Shown here one piece after another: positions 52,191 through 60,537 of a stretch of DNA of 64,000 nt. The position numbers were made by a program, and so were the translations under genes. The stretch is from Pseudomonadales bacterium (GTDB lineage Bacteria; Pseudomonadota; Gammaproteobacteria; Pseudomonadales; Pseudohongiellaceae), in the NCBI GenBank assembly GCA_012103535.1, contig WLWQ01000004.1, positions 248,001 through 312,000 on the forward strand, written 5' to 3'. Position 1 is the first letter of the stretch; each line of letters begins with the position of its first letter. The notes under the pieces were generated by a model. It ran no database searches, was not told the DNA's origin, and was given only the letters and a program-made list of their open reading frames with translations.

Positions 52191-54113
52191 ATGAAGAATA
52201 AAAATTTCAGTCGCCGGGATTTTCTAAACGGTTGTGCCATTTCTCTAGCCGCAGGGACAGCGATATCGCCCATGGAAGCGATCGCCCAGGGGCTGGTAGA
52301 TCAGAACGCCATACCTCCGGGATACTATCCACCATCACTACAAGGTCTGCGCGGCAGCCATGCAGGCTCATTCGAAGTCGCTCATGGTTTTCGTGATGGA
52401 CAAACCTGGCAGGCAGCCGATACCGGTGAACGGGAATTTGATCTGGTCGTTGTGGGCGGAGGTATAAGTGGTCTGGCAGCTGCTTACTTCTATCGGAAAC
52501 AGCATGGTCCCGATTCACGCATTTTGATTCTCGATAATCATGACGATTTCGGTGGTCACGCCAAACGCAACGAACTCTGGCATGAAGGGCGGATGTACCT
52601 GGTTAATGGCGGTACGCTAAATGTTGAGGCGCCATCTCAATACAGTACTGTCTCCGCCGGGCTGCTATGGGAACTGGGGATCGACCGCACCCGCTATTTC
52701 GAAAAAAATCGAGACATGTTTTCTTTCTATCGAGACCTGGGATTGCGCTCCAGTATGTTCTTCGATGAAGAAACCTTTGGCGCAGACAAACTAGTGGTTG
52801 GTTATGGTGCCAGTTCCATCAGTGAGTCTATTGCACAATCACCCCTAGATGACAAAGCGAAACAAGACGTCATTAAACTGTATTCAACCAAGGAAAACTA
52901 TTTTCCTGGATTAGATGCGGATGAAACCCGTAAACGACTCAATCACATGAGCTATCACGACTATCTGGTCAATGTCGTGCAGGTAGATCCGATCGTCGTG
53001 AAGTTGTTCCAGGCCTCGTTCCATGGTTCATTTGTAGTCGGACCCGATGCGATACCAGCCATTTATTTTAGAGACAGCGGATTTCCAGGATTTGCCGGGC
53101 TTACATTGGAGGATTTACCAAGAAATTTGTTGGCCCATGAGCCGGGAGGTCAGCACGGTCGCGAAAATGCGGCCCGTGCCAATGCAGGCGATCCGGATAT
53201 GTATTTTCCCGATGGCAATGCCACCATAACACGCTTGTTAGTACGCTCACTGATTCCTTCGTCTATACCGGGTAATGACATGGAAGATGTGGTTACCGCT
53301 GCCTTGAATTATCAGCAGTTGGACAAGCCTACAAATGCCTGCCAGATTCGTCTGAACAGTTTTGTATCCGATGTGCGTCATGCCAATGACAATCAAGTTG
53401 TTACCAGCTATGTAAGGGATAATCAGGCTTATTCGATAAAGAGTAAGAACGTGATACTTGCCTGTTGGAATACGGTGATTCCCTATATCTGTCCAGAGAT
53501 CCCAGATACCCAAAAAGAAGCACTGGCTTACGGTGTTAAGTCACCGCTGATGTACACGGGCGTATTGGTTTCCAACTGGATGCCTTTTCTGAACGCAGGC
53601 ATTTCCGGAGTCACGGCGCCTGGCAAGACGTTTTCCCGAACCAGCCTACAGGCTGCATTAACCATGGGTGATTACCAGACCAATCGTGATCCCCGCGATC
53701 CGATCGTACTAAGAATGTCGGCTTATTTCGATGCGCCGGATCAGGGATTGAATCGGCGTGAACAACACCTGCTTGGGCGCAACGACATGCTCAATAGCAG
53801 CTTTGATGATTTCGAATACATGATCCGCGATAAGTTAAGTCGCGTACTTGGCTCACACGGATTCGACGATGAAAGAGACATTCTCGGTATAACAGTTAAT
53901 CGATGGCCTCACGGCTATACTTATTCCTATAATCCTCTATCCGATTCGGAAGAGTGGGCCTATACCACGAGTGATTCGCGACCCTGTGTGGTAGGTAGAC
54001 AGAGAGTAGGGCGTATATCCATAGCAAATGCGGATGCCTCTGCCAGTCCTCATACCGATGGATCAATCAATGAAGCCTATCGAGCCGTGAATGAACTCTT
54101 GGAGAGTAGTTAA
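52191..54113 (+). CDS. Tat-exported FAD oxidoreductase, spermidine dehydrogenase-like
   Basis: A 640-residue flavoprotein. A twin-arginine signal 'SRRDFLNGCA' is followed by 'GYYPPSLQGLRGSHAGSFEVAH', the block that marks SpdH-type proteins (quoted as a landmark at about 43-65). The FAD dinucleotide motif is 'VVVGGGISGLAAAY' at about 86-99. 'PDGNATITRLLVRSLIP' and 'ASASPHTDGSINEAYRAV' (flavin-binding end) also fit. The length matches Pseudomonas SpdH (about 620). It probably oxidises polyamines in the periplasm, though related amine substrates are possible. Confidence 0.8.
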   Translation: MKNKNFSRRDFLNGCAISLAAGTAISPMEAIAQGLVDQNAIPPGYYPPSLQGLRGSHAGSFEVAHGFRDGQTWQAADTGEREFDLVVVGGGISGLAAAYFYRKQHGPDSRILILDNHDDFGGHAKRNELWHEGRMYLVNGGTLNVEAPSQYSTVSAGLLWELGIDRTRYFEKNRDMFSFYRDLGLRSSMFFDEETFGADKLVVGYGASSISESIAQSPLDDKAKQDVIKLYSTKENYFPGLDADETRKRLNHMSYHDYLVNVVQVDPIVVKLFQASFHGSFVVGPDAIPAIYFRDSGFPGFAGLTLEDLPRNLLAHEPGGQHGRENAARANAGDPDMYFPDGNATITRLLVRSLIPSSIPGNDMEDVVTAALNYQQLDKPTNACQIRLNSFVSDVRHANDNQVVTSYVRDNQAYSIKSKNVILACWNTVIPYICPEIPDTQKEALAYGVKSPLMYTGVLVSNWMPFLNAGISGVTAPGKTFSRTSLQAALTMGDYQTNRDPRDPIVLRMSAYFDAPDQGLNRREQHLLGRNDMLNSSFDDFEYMIRDKLSRVLGSHGFDDERDILGITVNRWPHGYTYSYNPLSDSEEWAYTTSDSRPCVVGRQRVGRISIANADASASPHTDGSINEAYRAVNELLESS

Positions 54114-54121
54114 CTCAATAC

Positions 54122-54523
54122 CTAACTATTGGCAAAGGGTATCGGTCCAAACAGCTTTCTTATCTTTGCGGTAATCAGATACACAAAAATTGCTAGACTA
54201 GATACTGCCAGCAACAGATAAGCAATTATAGGCACGCCCGCACCCTCGATACCGTCCAGGAAAGCGATAGACACAACTAGATAGTAAGCAAAACTAAATG
54301 CACCAATACCTGAGGCAATTACCGCAATCGCCCAGGCATAGAAATTATGTCGCAGAATGCCGAATGCCAGCATGACAAAGCAGGAAGTTAGTAACAGACT
54401 AATAATCGGAAAATAGAAAGGTTGGAATTGAGTAGGAAGATTCATCAGCCCGTTGATAATCAACAAGCCGGCAATCACATAAATCCCTTTTGGACTTTCC
54501 TTTATCTTTAGTTCTTCAAGCAT
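54122..54523 (-). CDS. Four-helix membrane protein of unknown function
   Basis: A 133-residue protein with four hydrophobic segments and short polar ends. I know no family. GAGGG precedes the ATG. It lies beyond the terminator of the PQQ/cytochrome unit, so it has its own promoter or reads through, and converges with the SpdH-like gene. Confidence 0.6.
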   Translation of the reverse strand: MLEELKIKESPKGIYVIAGLLIINGLMNLPTQFQPFYFPIISLLLTSCFVMLAFGILRHNFYAWAIAVIASGIGAFSFAYYLVVSIAFLDGIEGAGVPIIAYLLLAVSSLAIFVYLITAKIRKLFGPIPFANS

Positions 54524-54548
54524 AAAAGCCCTCAGACAAAGTGAGAAA

Positions 54549-54585
54549 GAAAAAAGCGGACCACGAGTTGTGGGCGTGGCCCGCT
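54549..54585 (-). terminator. Rho-independent terminator (minus strand)
   Basis: An 11-bp stem (54555-54565 with 54575-54585) with one A-C mismatch on the + strand that becomes a G-U pair in minus-strand RNA. On the minus strand it is followed by a T run. It ends the dihaem cytochrome/PQQ dehydrogenase operon. Confidence 0.8.
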
Positions 54586-54590
54586 GTCAA

Positions 54591-54645
54591 TCAGTCGTCT
54601 AAGCCGAAAGTATAAACCACGTTTCCTATGGTGATGGAGTTTCTC
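54591..54645 (-). pseudogene. Relic of a second PQQ dehydrogenase 3' end
   Basis: On the minus strand this segment reads N-S-I-T-I-G-N-V-V-Y-T-F-G-L-D-D and stop. The intact PQQ dehydrogenase just upstream ends V-T-I-A-S-G-N-V-V-Y-T-F-G-L-D-D and stop. Differences between the two are largely in third codon positions (GGT/GGC, GAT/GAC, AAT/AAC, GTT/GTG), so both copies were once under coding constraint. Only about 16 codons remain, directly in front of the terminator. A short inverted repeat (54633-54639 with 54643-54649) marks its inner edge. Confidence 0.7.
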
Positions 54646-54672
54646 CATCGCCTGTTAGCAATCGGCACAGTT

Positions 54673-56316
54673 CTAATCGTCTAAACCGAAAGTATAAACA
54701 ACATTCCCCGAAGCGATGGTGACGTATTGTTGGCCCTCAACCTCGTAGGTGATTGGTGCTGCGTGCACCCTTCGGCCCAGTGAGATATTCCACAACTCTT
54801 CGCCATTGTTTGCATCCAGAGCGAAGAAGTAGCCATCGGCAGTTCCACTAAACAGTAATCCTCCTGAAGTGGTAGTAATACCTGCGGAAGAACGTGGCAT
54901 GATAGGAAATTCCCATTGGATTTCAGTCGTGGTTGGATCGATAGCACGGATGTAACTCTGGAATGCATCCATCGGTTGGTCATAACGACCACCACCACCG
55001 GTATAACGTTCACCTTCTTCGTAATCTTCGTCACGCTTGAAGAAAATTTGTTCACCATCGAACGAGGTGACATAAAATAAACCGTTGTCCGGATTGTAGG
55101 CCGGTGAATACCAGTTAGTGCCGCCCGTTATTGGTGGCGACACCATGATGCCCTCGTAGGTTGGTGCCATACCAGGAACACGAATCGGTGCGCCGTTTTG
55201 ATCCAAACCCTGTGCCCAGGTTTGCGTTGCAAATGGGCTTCCTTTCAGAAACTCACCATCCTCCGCATCGATGCTATAGAAGAACGCATTTCGATTCGCC
55301 CACATCATCACCCGACGATCTTGACCGTCTATATTTAAGTCCGCCAGTATCGGCACCTGAATTGCATCCCAGTCGTGCACATCGTGTGGCGTGAATTGGA
55401 AATACCATTCGATCTCACCAGTGTCACCATTGAGTGCCAGGGCAGAATCGGAATAGAGGTTGTCGCCGAGGCGCACATCGCCATTCCAGTCTGGACCTGG
55501 ATTGCCAGTTCCCCAATAAATAAGATTCAATTCCTCATCATAGGCGCCGGTAATCCAGGTTGCAGATCCGCCTGTTTTCCAGGAATCACCCAACCAGGTG
55601 TCGACACCGAATTCACCTTCGCCAGGAATGGTATAGGTACGCCATACCAAATCACCGGTAACAGGATCATAGGCATCGATGAATCCGCGAATTCCAAATT
55701 CACCACCGGCGATACCAGTGACGACGAGATCCTTTACGATTAACGGTGCAGCCGTTTTAGAATACCCGCTATCGTGTTTGGCAACTTCTTTGTCCCACAA
55801 TAAGTTTCCTGTGCGAGCATCGATAGCAACAAGATGCGCATCCAGCGTGCTCATGAAAAGCGTTTCACCGAGAATGGCAACACCGCGATTGTTTCTTCCG
55901 CAACAGATGCGTAAGTCTTCCGGCAACTCGTGATTGTAACGCCAGTACTGACGACCAGTGCGAGCATCGACGGCAACGACATTACTTGGCGCTTCGGTGA
56001 TGAACATAATGCCATCGACCACCAGCGGAACGGTTTCCGCGCGATCGATTTCAGGGATTTGATAAGCCCACTTGAGTTCCAGCTCATCAACATTGCTGAC
56101 ATTAACTTCATCCAATAATGAATGGCGTTGCGCATCCAATGTGCCGGAATACATTAGCCAGTTATGGGGTTCATTTTTAGCGTTAACAAATCGCTCCCAG
56201 GTAATAGGAGTGAAGGCAGGGGTCATGACAGTTTCAAATTCTTGTTCCTGTGCTGACACTTGCGCGGATATTGTTGTAATTAGTAGCGCACACAACGTGC
56301 AAAGAACGCGTTTCAT
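54673..56316 (-). CDS. PQQ-dependent alcohol dehydrogenase
   Basis: A 547-residue exported quinoprotein with a signal peptide ending 'VSAQ'. The adjacent Cys138-Cys139 pair, Glu206 in 'GGEFG', Asn272 in 'GTGNP' and Asp315 in 'HDWD' match the PQQ/metal site of methanol and ethanol dehydrogenases. Asp317 two residues later gives the D-x-D signature of lanthanide-dependent enzymes. GGGAGG precedes the ATG, 1 bp after the dihaem cytochrome stop, so the electron acceptor is co-translated. It oxidises an alcohol in the periplasm; the substrate is not known. Confidence 0.88.
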   Translation of the reverse strand: MKRVLCTLCALLITTISAQVSAQEQEFETVMTPAFTPITWERFVNAKNEPHNWLMYSGTLDAQRHSLLDEVNVSNVDELELKWAYQIPEIDRAETVPLVVDGIMFITEAPSNVVAVDARTGRQYWRYNHELPEDLRICCGRNNRGVAILGETLFMSTLDAHLVAIDARTGNLLWDKEVAKHDSGYSKTAAPLIVKDLVVTGIAGGEFGIRGFIDAYDPVTGDLVWRTYTIPGEGEFGVDTWLGDSWKTGGSATWITGAYDEELNLIYWGTGNPGPDWNGDVRLGDNLYSDSALALNGDTGEIEWYFQFTPHDVHDWDAIQVPILADLNIDGQDRRVMMWANRNAFFYSIDAEDGEFLKGSPFATQTWAQGLDQNGAPIRVPGMAPTYEGIMVSPPITGGTNWYSPAYNPDNGLFYVTSFDGEQIFFKRDEDYEEGERYTGGGGRYDQPMDAFQSYIRAIDPTTTEIQWEFPIMPRSSAGITTTSGGLLFSGTADGYFFALDANNGEELWNISLGRRVHAAPITYEVEGQQYVTIASGNVVYTFGLDD

Positions 56317-56317
56317 T

Positions 56318-57130
56318 CTAATTTTCCTCCCTTCTCAGAGAAAACAAGTAAGCGACTAAATCGTCTAATTCACCTTCTGACATAGATCCATCATAACTAG
56401 GCATCGTCGAGCGTTCGATGCGATCGATAGATTGAATATCATCTTTTTGGTACGACCAGAGATTGGATTCGTTATCCATGATTCGTACTGAAAAACTGTC
56501 TTCGCCCATGCGAAATCCTGTACGCTCAACTCCATCTGGGCCAGTTATTTCAAGCGTCCACCAACGCGGCGCAACATCTTCATGGGGATCGGTAATAGCA
56601 GTCATTAAATCTTCGGGACGAGTGCTCTCTCCGATGCGGGATAAGTCCGGGCCTAATCTCCCACCTTGTCCGCTAACCATATGGCAGGAAGAACAATCAC
56701 CTTTACCACGAAAGAGGGCCAGGCCAGAATCCGCACTACCTTCCAATTGAACTGAATTTGGGTCGTAACGCAGTGATTCGATGTAGGCCACGAGTTGCCA
56801 AACTTGCGTGTCTGGCAATTCGGCATCCACTGGCAGCATTGCTGTACCAGGTACACCGTTGCGTATTACGTTAAAAATACCCACTTCATTACTGGCGCGA
56901 TTTAGTCTGCCGGTAATATCAGGCGCGCCAGTTTCGTCGTTGCCTTTGGCATCGAATCCGTGACAACGGGAACATTGTCTTTCGAAATAGCGCTCACCTA
57001 AGGCGACGTCATAGGGGGTGTTATAGAGAGTGCCGGCATCTTCCGCAGAGCTTGGGAGGCCAGCGAGAATCAGGGTTAGCGCTCCAACGGACAGGAGACC
57101 TTTCCACAGAATGCTTGCTTGCAGGCGCAT
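56318..57130 (-). CDS. Dihaem cytochrome c, PQQ dehydrogenase partner
   Basis: A 270-residue exported cytochrome with two C-x2-C-H sites, 'CSRCHGFDAKG' and 'CSSCHMVSG', in two class I domains. ATG 57130 is chosen as AAAAGGAGTG lies just upstream and a signal peptide opens there. The C-terminal 'MPSYDGSMSEGELDDLVAYLFSLRR', cited as a landmark, carries the axial Met and closing helix. It should accept electrons from the PQQ dehydrogenase encoded 1 bp downstream and pass them to the oxidase chain. Confidence 0.9.
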   Translation of the reverse strand: MRLQASILWKGLLSVGALTLILAGLPSSAEDAGTLYNTPYDVALGERYFERQCSRCHGFDAKGNDETGAPDITGRLNRASNEVGIFNVIRNGVPGTAMLPVDAELPDTQVWQLVAYIESLRYDPNSVQLEGSADSGLALFRGKGDCSSCHMVSGQGGRLGPDLSRIGESTRPEDLMTAITDPHEDVAPRWWTLEITGPDGVERTGFRMGEDSFSVRIMDNESNLWSYQKDDIQSIDRIERSTMPSYDGSMSEGELDDLVAYLFSLRREEN

Positions 57131-57244
57131 ACTCACTCCTTTTTCTTCTTTTATGCGTGAGACCATCTAGTTTAACACCAGGAATACAGCCTGCAATGCG
57201 GGATTTGGGGTGATTTCTGCCTTTTGCAGCTGCTCTAGCGGAAA

Positions 57245-57628
57245 CTACGAAAAGTAACTAGTCACTTTGGAAAGTGCATCTTCGAGGGATTCTGCAATAT
57301 CAATCTGAATACCCATCTGCTCTCCTACCACATGAAACATGTTACCGATGCCACGAAAATAATCTGAATGTGCTATGAGAAAAGAGCCCAGGTAAGGGCG
57401 ATGCTGTTTAAACTGTTTTATGCGGCTCATTATTGAATCAGACTGGTAATAACCAAAATCAAAGTTTTTTGCCTCGCCCAAATCGACAATTTCAAAACAG
57501 GGTTCAGTAATGCTGTCATCGGCAATCAATGTATCAAAATGGGTAAGTACATCTTGTAACTCAATAGTTCCAAGTACTTTCGTCAGGAAATGATGTTGGT
57601 CAGGATGGTAAGTGTAGGAAACTTTCAT
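57245..57628 (-). CDS. Small protein of unknown function, coupled to VOC gene
   Basis: A 127-residue protein without membrane segments. Alternating strands and helices ('HFLTKVLGTIELQDVLTHFDTLI', 'CFEIVDLGEAKNFDFGYY', 'SFLIAHSDYFRGI') recall SpoIIAA/STAS-like folds, but no motif confirms it. Its ATG overlaps the VOC stop (ATGA), so both are made together. Confidence 0.6.
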   Translation of the reverse strand: MKVSYTYHPDQHHFLTKVLGTIELQDVLTHFDTLIADDSITEPCFEIVDLGEAKNFDFGYYQSDSIMSRIKQFKQHRPYLGSFLIAHSDYFRGIGNMFHVVGEQMGIQIDIAESLEDALSKVTSYFS

Positions 57629-58098
57629 GCTTTATCCGGTTGGTCCCATTCTGAGTTTTTGCGACCGATCTGGTCCAGACCGGGTTCTAATATACCTTTA
57701 CCAGGAATGAAATTCGCTTCCAGGCGAATACCGTCGGGATCTTCAAACAAAACTGAATAATATCCCGGCGCAAAACCGTCTTCCTGCGGACCATGGATAA
57801 TCTTCGCGCCAATTCCCAGCGCGGTATCATGAATCTCGTCAACGTCTTCCTTGGATCGAGCGCGAAAACAGAAATGGTGCAAACCAGTATGTTCTTGATT
57901 GAAAGACTGGGTGCGATTTTCCTCTGGCCCCTGATGAATAATTACCCCAGTTCGACCGCCGACGCCATAGAAACCGTAGTCATTATCTAGCACAATTTTC
58001 ATGTCTAAACTGTCAAAAAGCTTACGATAAAAAGGTTTGGATCGCTCCAGGTTACTTACTGTTAAAGCGATATGGGCAATGCCATTAATTTCGGCCAT
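57625..58098 (-). CDS. VOC (glyoxalase) family protein
   Basis: A 157-residue protein: 'GIAHIALTVSNLERSKPFYRKLFD' opens the first VOC unit with a metal-ligand His, 'HTGLHHFCFRARSKEDVDE' the second, and 'VLFEDPDGIRLEANF' has the closing Glu. Such an arrangement (His, His, Glu) fits a metal-dependent lyase or dioxygenase. The substrate is unknown. Overlaps the next gene by 4 bp. Confidence 0.78.
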   Translation of the reverse strand: MAEINGIAHIALTVSNLERSKPFYRKLFDSLDMKIVLDNDYGFYGVGGRTGVIIHQGPEENRTQSFNQEHTGLHHFCFRARSKEDVDEIHDTALGIGAKIIHGPQEDGFAPGYYSVLFEDPDGIRLEANFIPGKGILEPGLDQIGRKNSEWDQPDKA

Positions 58099-58211
58099 TT
58101 CGGATTTCCATAGACAGCATTAAAATTTATTGAAGCATGCATTTGTGTTCTATGCTAATAATGAAGAACGTGTTCTAATATTGCTACTTTCGCAAGAACG
58201 GTTGGTACAAT

Positions 58212-58529
58212 ATGAAACCACTAATCACTCTTAGTTTCGCACTCCTTTTTATCGCCTCCCTCGCGTTGAATACGCAGCAAATTCAAGCCGCGCAAGAGCT
58301 TTCTCCTTCGGCTCAGGCCCTACAAGAGGCTATGCCTGAATATATCTCAATCACGAGTATCACAGAGACCGAATCTCAAGTTAGATTTACCGGTGAAGCT
58401 GCATCGTATCAGCAGATAACAAACGTATTGCGATTGTTTGATGACAGGGATACAGAGCCTGATTTAAAGGAAATTTCAAGTCAGGGTTCAGAGTCAGGGT
58501 TTGTATTTGTTTTAGACCTGAGCAAGTAA
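58212..58529 (+). CDS. Small exported protein of unknown function
   Basis: A 105-residue protein with a signal peptide ending 'IQAAQ'. The rest, 'ITSITETESQVRFTGEAASYQQITNVLRLFDD', cited as a landmark, looks like the strand-helix-strand of PilN/GspM-type ferredoxin-like domains. But there are no pilus or secretion genes nearby. The function is unknown. Confidence 0.55.
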   Translation: MKPLITLSFALLFIASLALNTQQIQAAQELSPSAQALQEAMPEYISITSITETESQVRFTGEAASYQQITNVLRLFDDRDTEPDLKEISSQGSESGFVFVLDLSK

Positions 58530-58569
58530 AGATTTTTGCTTTGTAGTTCGGAAAATTAGTTTCGTAGTA

Positions 58570-59028
58570 TTAATTTCTGACTACCAAAAACACACCAGCC
58601 GTCATGAAAACTAGCCCAATAATTCGCTGCAGAGAAAGGGATATTTGTGGCGAATCAAATAAGCCATATTGATCGATGATAGTCATCGCAATCAATTGCC
58701 CCAGCAAAACAAAGGCAACCGCATTGCCGACACCAAAGCGCGGCCCAACCCAGGTTATCGTAAAGGTATAAAAAACCACGAAAAAGCCCGCCATGTAGTA
58801 ATAGAATGGCGTCGAGCTTTGATAAACCGTCTTGGGAATGCCTTCTGTTGTTAAGGTAACAATCAGTGCACAGCCTAAGGCGAATGCCAATAAGATGGTG
58901 GATGCTGCCGCCGTACTTTGTATGCGCATCGCCAAACCACCATTAAGTGCCGCCATGATTGGTATGCCGAAGCCGGCTAACAGCATAAGTGCGGCAAAAA
59001 GCCAAGCTTGTGGTTGGGTTGCGCCCAT
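58570..59028 (-). CDS. DMT-superfamily transporter, YdcZ (DUF606) type
   Basis: A 152-residue membrane protein with five hydrophobic segments. 'AGFGIPIMAALNGGLAMRIQS' is the typical start of YdcZ proteins, where a conserved polar Asn-Gly lies in the first helix, and 'VAFVLLGQLIAMTIIDQYGLF' is the second family block. The closing 'QRIIGLVFMTAGVFLV' fits too. Possibly exports a small metabolite as a dimer. AGAGGA precedes the ATG. Confidence 0.78.
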   Translation of the reverse strand: MGATQPQAWLFAALMLLAGFGIPIMAALNGGLAMRIQSTAAASTILLAFALGCALIVTLTTEGIPKTVYQSSTPFYYYMAGFFVVFYTFTITWVGPRFGVGNAVAFVLLGQLIAMTIIDQYGLFDSPQISLSLQRIIGLVFMTAGVFLVVRN

Positions 59029-59176
59029 AATAATTCCTCTAAGGTTGAAGTAGAAAGTTAGTCAGCGCTTATAACAAGTTTAACTGCCAGGAGACGCTGA
59101 ACTTTTCTTCGGTCCAGCCGAATATTTTGCTAAACCCATAGTTGATTCCCGCCAATTACGAATTTTGAGCGGTCTG

Positions 59177-59710
59177 TTATTGGCGCGTACTAAGCAGGGT
59201 AGCTAGCCCTTCAATTTGAATTGCCTGCACCTGGTCGACAATCGGTGCTAATTGCTCAAAGCCATCGGGATTAATTCCATTTACCCGGTAAGTCATTACC
59301 ACTTCAGTGCCAGTCTCGTTTTCATTAAAAACAAATTCAAGTGCACCGAACATGCCCATTCCCTGCAAAGGCCCGAGTCCGCCTGTCATGCGCATTTGAT
59401 TGGGTGGGTCGACAAAAACAATGTGCATATGTTCCGCCGACTTTTCCACTCCGATCTCGCAGAAGCAACCACCAGCAAAACTATCGATACTTAAAGTCGA
59501 ATCGACACCCCACCAGCTGTGGTCTTTCGGCCACCAGAGGTCCACTTCTTCGCTGAAAGCCTGCCAGGTTGTTGCTTTGTTCGTATTTACCTGAATTTTG
59601 TTTTCAATTATGAATCCCGTTTCGGCGATAGTGATGACTTCAGCATAAGTGGACGACCAGGCGGAGAGGCTAATGATCAAAGTGAATAGAGTAGAAGTTG
59701 CAGTTTTCAT
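59177..59710 (-). CDS. Exported SRPBCC (START-like) protein
   Basis: A 177-residue protein from ATG 59710, which opens a signal peptide ending 'STYA'; the longer frame would overlap the GFA gene. 'IQVNTNKATTWQAFSEEVDLWWPKDHSW' and 'GTEVVMTYRVNGI' follow the SRPBCC/AHSA1 scheme, a cavity that binds hydrophobic ligands. Export of such a domain is unusual. The ligand is unknown. Confidence 0.68.
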   Translation of the reverse strand: MKTATSTLFTLIISLSAWSSTYAEVITIAETGFIIENKIQVNTNKATTWQAFSEEVDLWWPKDHSWWGVDSTLSIDSFAGGCFCEIGVEKSAEHMHIVFVDPPNQMRMTGGLGPLQGMGMFGALEFVFNENETGTEVVMTYRVNGINPDGFEQLAPIVDQVQAIQIEGLATLLSTRQ

Positions 59711-59717
59711 AACTAGT

Positions 59718-60113
59718 TTATTCCGGACCTTGTTCTCGTTGAGGTAACTCATCGTTTATCGTGCACCAATCAGGCTTTGAGTTTACCCATAAATGTTGTT
59801 CGGGTGTTGGAATTTCACCTTCATCGATAACGCCTAATGGTATGCCGACAATTTCCGGAAAATCGATCGATTCGAACCAAACACCAGATCCGCAATTCGA
59901 GCAGAAGCAGCGCAAACCTCTTCCGGAATTAAATTTTGTTACTTCAGCATTCGGATTTACTAATGACAATTCGGCGCTAGTAGCCATCGCCCATGCAGCA
60001 GGGGAGGTACCAGAAAATTTTACACATTTGTTGCAATGACAATAGCGCGGCGAAGAAAGCTCTCCGTTTAGTTCAAATCGAATGGCTTGGCACAGACAAG
60101 AGCCGGTAAACAT
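59718..60113 (-). CDS. GFA (Mss4-like) zinc-binding protein
   Basis: A 131-residue protein of the glutathione-dependent formaldehyde-activating family. Zinc ligands are 'GSCLCQAIRFE', 'YCHCNKCVKFSG' and 'CFCSNCGSG'. Most GFA members are not true formaldehyde enzymes, and their substrate is unknown. Eight bases separate it from the SRPBCC gene, so the two are probably co-transcribed. Confidence 0.82.
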   Translation of the reverse strand: MFTGSCLCQAIRFELNGELSSPRYCHCNKCVKFSGTSPAAWAMATSAELSLVNPNAEVTKFNSGRGLRCFCSNCGSGVWFESIDFPEIVGIPLGVIDEGEIPTPEQHLWVNSKPDWCTINDELPQREQGPE

Positions 60114-60122
60114 AATGACTAA

Positions 60123-60422
60123 TTAATTCCTTGCAGCATAAGCGCCAATCGCAGCATAGCCAATCGCGTCCACTCTTTCTGCATCTTCGGAATTAAAACC
60201 GATGGAACCGTCATCATTAATCCAATGTTCGATTTCCTGTGCGGTGAGTTCATTAATAATATCTTGCCGAATTTCTGCATTGCGCATTCGAAAACTGTCG
60301 GTGGCGTTTTCTGCTTGAATTGCTGCCGCTGGTGATTCAGAAATAACTGTTTCTTCGCCGCAGCCGATTAGAAGAAGAGTAACGCTTACTAGAATTACTA
60401 GTTTTTTGGTTCGGCTGATCAT
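60123..60422 (-). CDS. Small lipoprotein of unknown function
   Basis: A 99-residue protein from ATG 60422, starting 'MISRTKK' and with lipobox 'LLIGC' (Cys about 21); the longer frame to 60449 is not signal-like. The mature part is acidic and helical and ends 'AAIGAYAARN'. No family is recognised. It lies 9 bp upstream of the GFA gene. Confidence 0.62.
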   Translation of the reverse strand: MISRTKKLVILVSVTLLLIGCGEETVISESPAAAIQAENATDSFRMRNAEIRQDIINELTAQEIEHWINDDGSIGFNSEDAERVDAIGYAAIGAYAARN

Positions 60423-60494
60423 TTGCAGGATATTTCCGCCATTACTCACGCTCGTTATTGCGGATTAATTGTTTAGGATAATTGATTTGCGGAC

Positions 60495-60523
60495 AAAAAA
60501 AGAGCCGCAATAGCGGCTCTTTT
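60495..60523 (-). terminator. Rho-independent terminator
   Basis: Perfect 11-bp stem (60498-60508 with 60513-60523) with AATA loop, A run on one side and T on the other. It lies 15 bp after the stop of the minus-strand gene at 60538 and can work in both directions. Confidence 0.85.
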
Positions 60524-60537
60524 CGGTTTAGCTTTCT

